DNA of 64,000 nucleotides from an uncultured bacterium (GCA_950022495.1 CATLLJ010000001.1:154489-218488); one strand, 5' to 3'; counted from the first letter of the stretch, positions 44,187 to 53,634 are shown. The notes: generated by a model from the letters alone, not told the origin. A program made the numbers and translations.

Positions 44187-47144
44187 TTAAACTAACTTAA
44201 AACCATTAACATCACAATATGAAAATAAAAGTTTTTGTTCTTTGTCTATTTGATCATGAATGTATTTATTATGGGTATTTTTCATAACAATAGTCATTGC
44301 GTTTTCAAACATTTTCAATGAACCTTTCAAATAATCCATCTGGTTGTTAGACTGCACTGTTCCTAAGTCTCTGTAATATTTTCCAAATAGGATATACAGT
44401 CTTGAAAGTGTATCATTCATTGCGTATTTTTTTGCAAGTATGACTGCGGATTCAAGATTTATCTTTGCTGTTTCATAGTCAGATAATTCCATATATGCCT
44501 GTGCTAAAATCATTTTTAAATGCACAATGAAAAATGTGTTATTAATTCTTGGATTTTGAGCAATTTCAAGAGCATTATTTGCAATATCAATAGTGTTTTT
44601 CGGACTTTCGGTAATCATAACAGCTTCTGCAATCAATAACCACGACAATAGTGCTCCTAATGCCATTTTTTCTTTTGCAAAATATGTCACCTGTTCGTTA
44701 TATATTTCTAAAGCATGCTTTGCCTTCTTGTCGTCTTTAAACATTTTGCCAAGCAGTACTTTCAGAATATTTTTTGTAAAGTTATCGCCTGTATTATTAG
44801 CAAAAGTCACAGCTTCAAACAATATTTCCTGAAGCTGATCATACTGTTTAGTCATAAATCTGTTGATTATAGAAATTAAGTTCATTCGAGAAATGGTTTC
44901 TCCGTCCATGACTTTATCTTTATAATTTCTTTCAATGTCTTCCAAAAGGTTATTTGAAGTTTCAAAATTTCCCTGCATAGTATTTGCTAATGCAAGTGTA
45001 AGCTTAGCTTTGCAATGAAGTTGATAGTCATTAACTTTGTGTTTTTCGATGATATTAAATAATTTATTTAATACCTCAAAGGAGCGGTTATTTCCCTGTA
45101 AAGCTAAAGCATGAGCTAAAGTTAAATGAATTCTAATCCAGGTGTCATACAAAAATAATAAAGGTATTGTTTTGTTTAACTTTGGTTTAGCAAGATAATT
45201 ACTCAATACCGGCATGATATCATTATCAATAAGATTAATAACTTCGCCGCAGTTTCCGATATTTAGTAAAGACTCTAATTTTGAAGTTTTAACTAATGCT
45301 GTTTCAATCTCTTGCGACGGTTTCATTTTTTTCAAAACATTGTCAACACATTCGACGTTACCGAAATAGTTACCTGTTTTTTTACAACATAAAGATAAAT
45401 ATCCTAAAAGTTCAATTTCTTTTACTTCATTATTTTCAGTTCTGGCATTTGCAATAGCATCAGGCAAAAACTCCAGAGCTTCTTCTGCATCATATTCTGT
45501 AAGTAATTTCCCGAGACGTTCGCTTATGTTATAACGGATATTTAAAGTTTCATTCTCATTGAATTCATTCAGTAACGCAAGACACTGCTTTTGAGAGATA
45601 ACATATAAATTTATATCCCCGACATAAGAGGCAAGACGTGTTGTTTTTGTCCAGATATCAAAAGCCATTCTGGTTTCTTTTAGATTATGGGCAATCATAG
45701 CAAGCGTAGGATTGGTATTCAATGTAAAAATGCTTAATGCCTTTCCTATCTTAATATTTATATCTTCAAATGCAGAATTTCTGGTTAGACTTTTTAGTAT
45801 AGTTTCCCATAATAAAATATTATTGAATTCGTAATATATTTCGTTGTAAGGTCTTACAAAATTAGATTTTACAAGGTATGACATTATATCGTTAAATTCT
45901 TGACCTTTATAGCCGAAAATTTCTTTTAATAATGCTAAATTTAATTTATTTCCGAGAATAGACGCACCGCAAAGAAGTTTGTATGCCTGATTATTATTTT
46001 TTTTCAAAGTTTCTAAACGGCTTTTTATTAATTCTAAAAATGTGTTTGGCATCAAAAATGCTTTATCTGAAATCTGGCAATCAAAAGAGTAGCTTATAGC
46101 CTGTTCTACAAATGCCGGATTACCATGACTTTTTGCAAAAATAACTTCTTTTTCTCTTTCTGTCACATAAGTACCGGAATCACCTGTTAACTTAATGTTA
46201 TTTTCTAATTCTTTAACAGTTAACGGTGCCAGATTAATGTCAACATAAGCATTCATGTCCCTGTTTTCAAAGCCGAAAAATCCGGTTACAGGTTTATGTT
46301 TGTTATATATAGCTATCAATTTAAGATTTTTCCAAACTTCGTCATGCTGGATAAAATTTGTAAAAAACTCAATTGAAAAACCATCAATAAAATCAAAATT
46401 ATCAATAACGAAAACAAATTTTGCTGTATCTGCAAAGGCTGTAAATATCTTACTTAAAATTTTAAAAGTTCGTTTTTTATTGATAATAATATCTTCATAA
46501 TTTCCATCTTTAAAATTATATAAGAAATTCAAAAAATCAGAAATTTCATCCTGTTTTAAAAATTTAAATTCATTCGTGAAAAATTTAATAGCATTTGCTT
46601 CAAATTCATCATTTTTTATACAAAAATTTGGCAGGCAGAATAAATCTAACAGCATTGCCTGAATTACACCCCCCGGTGTTAATTGAGTTAAAGGAGAACA
46701 CTCGCCGATACACCAGCGGAATTTATCATTATTAAAACTTTTCCTTACTTTTTTTAGTAAAAAAGTTTTGCCGATACCTTTATCACCGGTAATAGAAAAT
46801 ATTTTTTGAGTTTTTGAATTTAATCCGTCTGATAATATATCAAAAGCCTGTTTTTGGCTGTATAAATCAGGTGTATACTCTAAAGAATTTATTTCAGAAT
46901 CTTTCTTTTCTGTTTTGGCTGTTAAAATAGAATCGCATTTTCTGCATTTCACAGCATTAGGGAAATTAACACCGCCGCAATGAGGACAGACTTTAAGAAG
47001 TTCGTGTCCGCAGTTTTTGCAAGCCAGTGTTCCAAGCGGATTAACAGTATTGCAATGAGAACACAATAAACCTATTCGGGTTTTACAGTACGGACATCTC
47101 AAACTTGTTTCCGAAATATTTTTTTCACATACGGGACATTTCAT
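44187..47144 (-). CDS. Zinc-ribbon STAND-type ATPase with helical repeats, 985 aa
   Basis: Three zinc ribbons open the protein with paired CxxC knuckles at C3/C6, C17/C20, C28/C31, C42/C45, C53/C56 and C67/C70. A P-loop ATPase follows: Walker A G120-DKGIGK-T127 and Walker B FVFVIDNFD (243-251). The winged-helix region (about 380-450) and about 500 residues of TPR-like helices complete a STAND layout like that of MalT/adenylate-cyclase-associated regulators. No terminal HTH or enzyme domain is seen, so the effector function is unclear. It is the last gene of the DUF1822-like, sigma, ATPase operon, 12 bases after the sigma stop. Confidence 0.85.
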   Translation of the reverse strand: MKCPVCEKNISETSLRCPYCKTRIGLLCSHCNTVNPLGTLACKNCGHELLKVCPHCGGVNFPNAVKCRKCDSILTAKTEKKDSEINSLEYTPDLYSQKQAFDILSDGLNSKTQKIFSITGDKGIGKTFLLKKVRKSFNNDKFRWCIGECSPLTQLTPGGVIQAMLLDLFCLPNFCIKNDEFEANAIKFFTNEFKFLKQDEISDFLNFLYNFKDGNYEDIIINKKRTFKILSKIFTAFADTAKFVFVIDNFDFIDGFSIEFFTNFIQHDEVWKNLKLIAIYNKHKPVTGFFGFENRDMNAYVDINLAPLTVKELENNIKLTGDSGTYVTEREKEVIFAKSHGNPAFVEQAISYSFDCQISDKAFLMPNTFLELIKSRLETLKKNNNQAYKLLCGASILGNKLNLALLKEIFGYKGQEFNDIMSYLVKSNFVRPYNEIYYEFNNILLWETILKSLTRNSAFEDINIKIGKALSIFTLNTNPTLAMIAHNLKETRMAFDIWTKTTRLASYVGDINLYVISQKQCLALLNEFNENETLNIRYNISERLGKLLTEYDAEEALEFLPDAIANARTENNEVKEIELLGYLSLCCKKTGNYFGNVECVDNVLKKMKPSQEIETALVKTSKLESLLNIGNCGEVINLIDNDIMPVLSNYLAKPKLNKTIPLLFLYDTWIRIHLTLAHALALQGNNRSFEVLNKLFNIIEKHKVNDYQLHCKAKLTLALANTMQGNFETSNNLLEDIERNYKDKVMDGETISRMNLISIINRFMTKQYDQLQEILFEAVTFANNTGDNFTKNILKVLLGKMFKDDKKAKHALEIYNEQVTYFAKEKMALGALLSWLLIAEAVMITESPKNTIDIANNALEIAQNPRINNTFFIVHLKMILAQAYMELSDYETAKINLESAVILAKKYAMNDTLSRLYILFGKYYRDLGTVQSNNQMDYLKGSLKMFENAMTIVMKNTHNKYIHDQIDKEQKLLFSYCDVNGFKLV

Positions 47145-47156
47145 ATCTTAAACTTT

Positions 47157-47720
47157 TTACTCTATGACATCTTTAACTTTTTCCATCAATCTGTAAAGTC
47201 TTTTAGAAACTTCAGATTGAGAGATACCAATCTCATCAGATATTTCTTTCTGAGTCATGCCCTTATCATAGCGTAAAATATAAATATGTAAATAATCTTT
47301 ATCAGGTTCTTCGTCATTAATTTTCTTAACCGTGTCGGCAACAAATTGTAGAAAATCTCTCTGGATAACGATATCTTCAGGAGTTTCAGGAATTGTAATA
47401 TTAGAATAATTAATAACTACATTTGAATAATCAACATCATTTTTAGGATTATCATAAGATATTTCTTTAGTTGACATGTAGCCGGTTCTGGAACGTCTTA
47501 GACGTCCGGAATCTTTTAATACATTAATAATTGCTGTAGTTGCAACACGTTTTAAATAAATTTCAAGAGTAGCCTCAGAATCAACAGCCTCAAGTATTCC
47601 AACAGAACGTTTGCATGTTTCGTTAAAGAAATCATCATACAAATCTTCGTTGTTTGAATACTTCCGGTCGTTTTTTATAATTTTACTTATCAGATCTATT
47701 TTGTCTTGTGTTAATTCCAC
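47157..47720 (-). CDS. Small sigma-70-family factor
   Basis: A 187-residue sigma factor with a region 2-like helical part (residues 1-80, containing LEIYLKRVATTAIINVLKDSGRLRRSR) and region 4 with the helix-turn-helix TQKEISDEIGISQSEVSKRLYRLM. It is short and lacks region 3, like group 4 (ECF/SigF-like) factors. It sits between a membrane protein and an ATPase, and no anti-sigma gene of standard type is adjacent. The membrane protein or ATPase could play that role (inference). Confidence 0.85.
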   Translation of the reverse strand: MELTQDKIDLISKIIKNDRKYSNNEDLYDDFFNETCKRSVGILEAVDSEATLEIYLKRVATTAIINVLKDSGRLRRSRTGYMSTKEISYDNPKNDVDYSNVVINYSNITIPETPEDIVIQRDFLQFVADTVKKINDEEPDKDYLHIYILRYDKGMTQKEISDEIGISQSEVSKRLYRLMEKVKDVIE

Positions 47721-47758
47721 AATAAGGCTCCATCTTCTACAATGGAATTATAACATAT

Positions 47759-50700
47759 TTAAAAATAAATTTTAAGTATGACCGTTGTACTTTCGTCGTT
47801 ACCCACGCTATTAGGAGCTTTCAGCACCTTAAGAGTTTGGTTAACAGTTTGTAACACAATTTTATCAACCTGAGCGGAACCACTTGATAATAATATTTTA
47901 GCTTCCTTGAATGTACCGTCTTTATCGTACAAAATACTTACTCTAACTTGATCAGAATATACATATTCAGATGCCGCAAGCAAATCTGTAGTCAAAGATA
48001 ATTTTAAACTTTTTCCTGCTGATTGGAAGTACTGCTTGAATTGTTGATTATATGAAATGTAATCAGGTACTTCCCAGCTTAATTTTCTTACATTTAAGAA
48101 TGATGTTGCAGGAATTTGTTTTGGCTTTCTTTGAATTGCCGCAGGCGTTTTAGCAGCAGCTGCCTGTGGGGCTGGTTGTTGAACCTGAGGTTTTGCCGGT
48201 TGTTCCGGAGTAACATTTGGCTGCACTGCAGGAGTATTATTTTCCATACTTACAACATTTTCAGGATTTACATTTAATGCATTAGGGTCAGGTTGTGTAA
48301 CTTCTGGAGTTACAGAAGTATTACCATCTGTAATTGGTTCAGGAGCTTCTTCCACCGCAGGTTTAAGCATTTTAGCAACATAAAAACCTACAACTCCGAG
48401 GATAATTAAGACTACGATACCGCCAAGAATACCGCCAACAGGACTTTTTCTGCCTCTTGATGCAGCAGCAGAGCCTAAGGTTCCTGGATTTTGAAGCAAT
48501 GAACCGCCAGGAACATTTTCATTGTATAAATCGCCTAACTGTTCAGGACCTTCAAATACTTGCTTATCAGGGTTATTAATATCTATTGGAATTTCTCCGA
48601 CCTTGAATGTAAGATCGCTTATAACAACAGAGTTTTCTGCAACTGCAAATTCATAAGGCTGTACAACTTCCGGTTCGGTGATAATATCTTCAGTTTGTTC
48701 GTTTACTTCAATATCACCCATTTCAACGTCTGGATTATCAACATTTTCTATATCCATATCTATACTGGCTTCATTTGTTTCACTATTTTCTACAGAATCT
48801 TCTAACCATTCTTGTGAAGATAAATCTTCTGATGCTGAAAAATCTTCATCAGAATTATTTACTTCTGCTATTTCATCTAAGCTTGCAAGATTATCTTCTT
48901 CCTGATTGGAATTGTCAATATCTGTTGTTTCATAGGTATCGACAACAGGTTCTTCAATCTCATCAAAAGAAACTGTTTCATCCTCTTCTATAGTGTTACT
49001 TTCAATGATTGAGTTATCTTGCTGTCGGGTTTCTTCAACTACTGAATTATTCATTACATCTTCTTCGTCGACAACATCATCCAGAACTAAATCATCACCC
49101 ATATCAATATTCGCAAAAAGTTCATCCTCAGAAGTTTCAGAACCTAAATCTTCATCAATAAATAAATCATTTGTTTCATTGTTTTCTTCTACTTCATCAG
49201 CTTCGACAGAATCAGTTATATTTTGCGGAATTTCTTCAGAAGGTGCAGGGATATCTTCTTCTAAAGAGTCTTCCATTAAAGCTGTATCTTCATCAAAATC
49301 GTCAATTATTAAATCATCTTCCAGCATATTAATATCTTCTGATAAGTCCATATCTTCATCTTCAGAAGCCATAATTAATTCAGATTCATTATCAGCAATA
49401 TCTTCTTCCACTGATGGTTCTTCTGTTTCAATTTGTGAGTCTTCTGCAATTGTTTCTTCAGAGCTTAAATCCGTCAATTCGTTCTGTTCAACATCCATAC
49501 TTAAATCGGCATCAAACATGTTCAAATCTTCTTCATTAAAAATATCTTCGTTAGAACCCAAATCAATAAGATTTTCCTCTTCTGGCTCATTGTTAGTATC
49601 TATGTTTGAATCTTGTTCAATATCTATTGTTCCTAAATTTTGAAAATCCAATTCTGATAAATGTTCATTATTATTGTCAGCTTCAATATCCATATTTATC
49701 ATATCTGTTGAGTTCATTGCTGGTATATTGTGTAAATCAGATAAATCTTCAGTGCTTTCTTTAAAGTTATCGTTTAGAACTTCATCCATTTGTGCCAAAT
49801 CCACAACCTCATGGTGAATTTCATTTGTTTCAACGAAATCCGGGGTAGAAATCTGTTCCAATGCAGATAAATCTTTAGGTGCAGCATACTCATCAGTTGT
49901 ATTTACAGAATCTTCTGCAAGTTCAAATCCTGAGAGTTCATCCAGAGTATTTTCTGAACGTACAGCCAAGTTTTCAAAATCAATTTTACTTAAATTTTCT
50001 TCTTGATTGTCAATATTTTGATTGATTAAATCAGAAACAGTATCACCGGCTACTCCCGCTAATTTCATTGCTTCTTCTGATATAAATCCGGCAGCAGATA
50101 TTTCAGCCGCTTCCGCCGCAGCACCGGCAACGGCACCGGCTGCAGCAGCTCCTGCTGCAAAGCCTAAAGATTTTTTAACAACATCCCCGACAATTTGTCC
50201 TAATTCATCGTGATCATTATCCTTATTTGCTGTAGAGTCAGTATCTTGAACGACTGAATCATCCATTTCCAAAATATCCAGATCCCCAGATGAAATTGTT
50301 TCGTCTGATAAAACATCATCAAAATCAACAGTTAATGTATCATCACTAATAATATCTTCAGCTGGCTCATTAGAAACTTCAGCTTCAACTTGTTCTTCTT
50401 GTTGAGTTTCTTCTTCATTACTATTTTGATCTTCCTCTTCAGGATTATCTAGAAAATCTTCAATTGAACTAACATCGGCGGATTCCGGAGTTGTCATTTG
50501 TTCAAATAAAATAGTTCCCACTGAATTTGAAAGTGTTTCAAAATTATCAAATTCAAGCACACTGTCTCTTAACTCACTGCTGGATGATAGTAATCTAAAT
50601 AATTCTTTCATTTCTGAATCTGAAATGTTATGATCTGCCATTAAAATAGACAATTCACGACCTTTAAGCATTTCATTTTGAGTAATTCCAACTGAGGTGT

Positions 50701-51199
50701 TACCTTCAAAGTTCTGTATAAATTCTTTTGCCAAATCAGGAGAAGTTAAATCATTCTTATCAACAAAGTAATAATCAGAATTAGCATTCTTTTTATTTAT
50801 CACTTCAGGTTTAACAAAACCTAAAAATTCAACATATTTAAAATCTTGTGCCAGTTTTAAAACAAAATAAACATCCGGCACCAATCCGTATTCAAAATGA
50901 CTTTTTGGAATGAATATCTGATTTTCATCAAAAACAACCCTTACGTCTATATGAACATTTGGCAGCCTGATATCAGCTATATCAACTTTTTCTAAAATTT
51001 TTGATATTGAATGCAAGTTAAAAGATTTTGTGGCATCAACACCTTCAAGTGCTAAGTATTTGATAACTAACTCTGCACCTAAAGCATTAATATAGGCTCT
51101 GTTTTTTAAAGCTTTATCTACAAAGCTTCTTGACATAAATTCAGCTTCTGTTTTGTTTTGTTGTTCAATATATATAAGTGATTGTTGTTTTTCTGGCAT
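47759..51199 (-). CDS. DUF1822-like, acidic, TonB-like membrane protein, 1146 aa
   Basis: I start at ATG 51199 (MPEKQQSLIYIEQQ) because GGAGGAGAG precedes it; a longer frame from 51220 begins before that site. Residues about 20-150 resemble the cyanobacterial DUF1822 domain (ALKNRAYINALGAELVIKYLALEGVD, then YFVLKLAQDFKYVEFLGFV). A very acidic, low-complexity region of some 600 residues follows (rich in Asp, Glu, Asn, Ser), with an Ala-rich stretch near residues 340-370. One membrane helix is at about 922-943, then a Pro/Gln-rich linker and a C-terminal TonB-like domain (about 1035-1146; RVSILYDKDGTFKEAKILLSSGSAQVDKIVLQTV). The acidic part would be cytoplasmic and the TonB-like part periplasmic. 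It heads the operon with a sigma factor and a STAND ATPase. Confidence 0.8.
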   Translation of the reverse strand: MPEKQQSLIYIEQQNKTEAEFMSRSFVDKALKNRAYINALGAELVIKYLALEGVDATKSFNLHSISKILEKVDIADIRLPNVHIDVRVVFDENQIFIPKSHFEYGLVPDVYFVLKLAQDFKYVEFLGFVKPEVINKKNANSDYYFVDKNDLTSPDLAKEFIQNFEGNTSVGITQNEMLKGRELSILMADHNISDSEMKELFRLLSSSSELRDSVLEFDNFETLSNSVGTILFEQMTTPESADVSSIEDFLDNPEEEDQNSNEEETQQEEQVEAEVSNEPAEDIISDDTLTVDFDDVLSDETISSGDLDILEMDDSVVQDTDSTANKDNDHDELGQIVGDVVKKSLGFAAGAAAAGAVAGAAAEAAEISAAGFISEEAMKLAGVAGDTVSDLINQNIDNQEENLSKIDFENLAVRSENTLDELSGFELAEDSVNTTDEYAAPKDLSALEQISTPDFVETNEIHHEVVDLAQMDEVLNDNFKESTEDLSDLHNIPAMNSTDMINMDIEADNNNEHLSELDFQNLGTIDIEQDSNIDTNNEPEEENLIDLGSNEDIFNEEDLNMFDADLSMDVEQNELTDLSSEETIAEDSQIETEEPSVEEDIADNESELIMASEDEDMDLSEDINMLEDDLIIDDFDEDTALMEDSLEEDIPAPSEEIPQNITDSVEADEVEENNETNDLFIDEDLGSETSEDELFANIDMGDDLVLDDVVDEEDVMNNSVVEETRQQDNSIIESNTIEEDETVSFDEIEEPVVDTYETTDIDNSNQEEDNLASLDEIAEVNNSDEDFSASEDLSSQEWLEDSVENSETNEASIDMDIENVDNPDVEMGDIEVNEQTEDIITEPEVVQPYEFAVAENSVVISDLTFKVGEIPIDINNPDKQVFEGPEQLGDLYNENVPGGSLLQNPGTLGSAAASRGRKSPVGGILGGIVVLIILGVVGFYVAKMLKPAVEEAPEPITDGNTSVTPEVTQPDPNALNVNPENVVSMENNTPAVQPNVTPEQPAKPQVQQPAPQAAAAKTPAAIQRKPKQIPATSFLNVRKLSWEVPDYISYNQQFKQYFQSAGKSLKLSLTTDLLAASEYVYSDQVRVSILYDKDGTFKEAKILLSSGSAQVDKIVLQTVNQTLKVLKAPNSVGNDESTTVILKIYF

Positions 51200-51260
51200 T
51201 ATAATCTCTCCTCCATACATTTATATAGATGACACATTGTTTCAAAATATTCCAAAATAA

Positions 51261-51278
51261 ATGTAAATTTTTGTAACA
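51261..51278 (-). promoter_or_regulatory. Shared upstream motif, copy 4
   Basis: Minus-strand reading TGTTACAAAAATTTACAT, 62 bases upstream of the start at 51199. A further TTGTAAA lies just upstream, so the region has three TTACA-like half-sites. Confidence 0.45.
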
Positions 51279-51365
51279 ATAATTTACAAATTAAATTTAT
51301 TAAGTCAAAATTAAATTATTATATGTTTTAAAACTCTTGTAAAAAGTGTGTAAGGAGGTTTTCTC

Positions 51366-51779
51366 ATGTCAATGGTCAATTCAATCTCAAGTGTTCGTTT
51401 TTGTGGTGATACAACAGGTGCAAATGCACTATCAAGACCCGGCAGATTTTCCGGCGGTGATGCCCAACAAACTACAGCAGCAACAACTGCTCCTGCAGAT
51501 AAACCTAAAAAATCAGGCGGTAAAAAATTCTTAAAATTTGTTGCAACATTAGTAGTAATTGCAGGTGTATTAGCAGCACTTCCTAAAGTATTCCCGAAAG
51601 CAATCAAAACATTAGATGCTGAAGCTCTAAAAAATGCAAAAACTATGGATAAAGTGGGTCACTATTTAGCAAAAACAGGTGAAGCTATTATCAGTCCATT
51701 TACAAAATTGTTTAAGAAAAAACCGGCAGCACCAGCTGCACCTGCACCTACACCTACACCTACAGCTCCTGCTGCATAG
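51366..51779 (+). CDS. Hypothetical membrane protein with VRFCGD tail, 137 aa
   Basis: The N-terminal tail (MSMVNSISSVRFCGDTTGAN) carries the Val-x-Phe-x-Gly motif. A Lys-rich patch (KPKKSGGKKF) precedes one membrane helix (about 53-72), then a basic helical part and a Pro/Ala/Thr repeat tail (PAPTPTPTAPAA). AAGGAGG lies nine bases before ATG. No family is recognised. The plan matches the tail-helix-domain architecture seen at 9465 and 37739. Confidence 0.8.
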   Translation: MSMVNSISSVRFCGDTTGANALSRPGRFSGGDAQQTTAATTAPADKPKKSGGKKFLKFVATLVVIAGVLAALPKVFPKAIKTLDAEALKNAKTMDKVGHYLAKTGEAIISPFTKLFKKKPAAPAAPAPTPTPTAPAA

Positions 51780-51815
51780 GAATAAAAAATTAAGAAAACC
51801 TCAAATTATTATAAT

Positions 51816-51849
51816 AAGGAACCGGCAATCTAATGATTGCCGGTTCCTT
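51816..51849 (+). terminator. Long hairpin after the 137-aa gene
   Basis: A perfect 15-base stem (AAGGAACCGGCAATC and its complement) with a TAAT loop, but no T run after it. It probably stabilises or ends the transcript. Confidence 0.6.
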
Positions 51850-51949
51850 GACGTAATTATAAAAAATATGGTATAATCGGGTGTTAATTTCAATCATATT
51901 TTAAAAATTTAGCCGAAAAGAGTTATTGGAAACTGTCAGAAAGGATATT

Positions 51950-52549
51950 ATGACATTTAACATTCCATACTCTTTTGTTCCGGGAACAAAAGCTAAGGCA
52001 AACGAAGTAAATGCAAATTTTATTGCAGTTATAGACGAGCTTGACAAGATAAACACTAATATTGATACATTAAATTCTAGTGTTGAAACTAAAGCAGAGG
52101 TTAACCTCACAAACCTTAATCAAGAAGGTCAAAAAATATTGGATGATAAAGCTGATAAATCTGAAATTGATGGTGTTTGGACCTCTAAAAGTAACTATAT
52201 CGCACAAAATATTACAATAACAACAAATTTCAATAAAACCTATGATTTATCATCTCTATTGCCTGATGACGATAATATTTATGAAGTTATAATTGGTTCA
52301 ATCATAAGAACAGGAAGCGATTTAAATAATTGTGTTGGTGTCACTGCATCGACCGAATTATGCAATACTGTTTTTATGGGTAGAGCTGTAACAAGAATCA
52401 ATAATTATAATGATGTTGATTCCTGCAATTGCACTATTCCAATCGGTACTGACAGGCATTTAACAATTAAAGCCGGCAGCGAAACTAATGCAAACAGTCA
52501 TCCGAATGGTTGTTCATTCAGACTTAGCGGATACAGAAAAGTTAGATAA
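51950..52549 (+). CDS. Phage tail-fibre-like protein, 199 aa
   Basis: I choose ATG at 51950 (MTFNIPYSFVPGTKAKANEVNANF), since AAAGGA lies directly upstream. That N-terminus (PGTKAKANEVNANFxxV) is a hallmark of phage tail-fibre or collar proteins, followed by a coiled coil (DELDKINTNIDTLNSSVETK) and a beta-rich C-terminal domain. The next gene is like tail-fibre assembly proteins. No other structural phage gene is nearby, so it is either a remnant or a domesticated fibre. Confidence 0.75.
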   Translation: MTFNIPYSFVPGTKAKANEVNANFIAVIDELDKINTNIDTLNSSVETKAEVNLTNLNQEGQKILDDKADKSEIDGVWTSKSNYIAQNITITTNFNKTYDLSSLLPDDDNIYEVIIGSIIRTGSDLNNCVGVTASTELCNTVFMGRAVTRINNYNDVDSCNCTIPIGTDRHLTIKAGSETNANSHPNGCSFRLSGYRKVR

Positions 52550-52575
52550 TTATTTAATATAGGAAAGGAAAACTT

Positions 52576-52944
52576 ATGAAATATATTTTTATAAATAATG
52601 GTATTTTAAACGGAGCCGGAGAATGCAAATGTATTGATGAAGAGACTGTAAGCATGCCGGTTTCTGATGAGTTATATCAATCTTATTGTGAAACTCCTGA
52701 TAAATTTGTTTACTCAAACAATCAGATTGTTGAAAACCCTAAATATTCTGAAATTTTGCAAGAACAAGAAGCCATTGAGCACAATTCAAAAATCCTTGAA
52801 AAACTTAATGAGCTTGATGCAAAACGCATTCGAGCATTATGCGAAATGGAAATAAAAGATGAAGAAAGCGGTGAAACATGGCTTGAATATTATAATAAAC
52901 AAATTTCAGAGACACGAAAGGGATTAATAAAATTAAATAGTTAA
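52576..52944 (+). CDS. Tail-fibre assembly-like protein, 122 aa
   Basis: A 122-residue protein. The C-terminal ELDAKRIRALCEMEIKDE and GETWLEYYNKQISETRKGL match the pattern seen in phage proteins that follow tail fibres (RIRALCE ... GxTWLxYYNxQI). The N-terminus MKYIFINNGILNGAG is a beta hairpin typical of such proteins. It starts 26 bases after the fibre-like gene and ends at a terminator, so the two form one unit. Confidence 0.7.
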   Translation: MKYIFINNGILNGAGECKCIDEETVSMPVSDELYQSYCETPDKFVYSNNQIVENPKYSEILQEQEAIEHNSKILEKLNELDAKRIRALCEMEIKDEESGETWLEYYNKQISETRKGLIKLNS

Positions 52945-52952
52945 AAAATAAT

Positions 52953-52974
52953 CGGGAAAGAAATATCTTTCCCG
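52953..52974. terminator. Terminator between convergent genes
   Basis: CGGGAAAGA / TCTTTCCCG with an AATA loop, serving the fibre pair and possibly the minus-strand gene at 52988. Confidence 0.7.
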
Positions 52975-52987
52975 GTTTCTTCATTTC

Positions 52988-53536
52988 CTATCTTAAATAA
53001 TCCATCATCTGTTTATAAATATTATCATTTATTTCTTCAGAATACATTTTTGCACTGCTGGCAGAATATACAAGCTCTTTAACATTTGGAACTCCTACAA
53101 TAGAAGATGACTTTGTACCTGGAATTAAATAATTTTCACCGCCTTCACCATATTTGAATTCAGGTGTTACGACAAAATCTTTATCTTTCATTGCACAAAT
53201 TCGTTTTGTTAATTTTGCAATATAACTAAATAACGGCATAGTTTTTGTTTCCGGTCTAATAATCTTATGATTAACAGCTAAATCAGGAGTACAGCTGCCA
53301 TCCGCATAACTTGCTGATAATATATGAACAAAATTGTTATCCTGAGCAAATTCCATATTATTTAAAGCCGGTTTACATTTTTGTAAAACCTCACGAAATT
53401 CAGTTAAGTCTTTTCCTGCCGCATCATCTGTTAAATTTACTATCATGTGAGTGTTAATTAATTCTGTACCGTCTTTTGGAACTCTAATTCTCAATGCTCC
53501 GATATTTCTTAAACCTGTAAAATTTACTTTATCCAT
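52988..53536 (-). CDS. Hypothetical protein with N-terminal VNFTG motif, 182 aa
   Basis: A 182-residue soluble protein beginning MDKVNFTGLRNIGALRIRVP. The Val-x-Phe-x-Gly motif lies at residues 4-8. The remainder is mixed alpha/beta (INTHMIVNLTDDAAGKDLTEF, NNFVHILSASYADG) without recognised family or membrane segment. AAGGGG precedes the start. Confidence 0.75.
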   Translation of the reverse strand: MDKVNFTGLRNIGALRIRVPKDGTELINTHMIVNLTDDAAGKDLTEFREVLQKCKPALNNMEFAQDNNFVHILSASYADGSCTPDLAVNHKIIRPETKTMPLFSYIAKLTKRICAMKDKDFVVTPEFKYGEGGENYLIPGTKSSSIVGVPNVKELVYSASSAKMYSEEINDNIYKQMMDYLR

Positions 53537-53634
53537 TTTATACCCCTTAATATTTTGCTATTTATAGTACAAATCCCGTAAAAATATTTTTTTGCTATAA
53601 TTTTAAATAATATTTATATTTAAGGAGAAAGAAT

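Noticed and set aside
48993..49643. 216-codon Ser-rich frame opposite the DUF1822-like gene
   Set aside because: It is the antisense of a Glu/Asp-rich low-complexity segment, which naturally lacks stops and gives Ser-rich translation.
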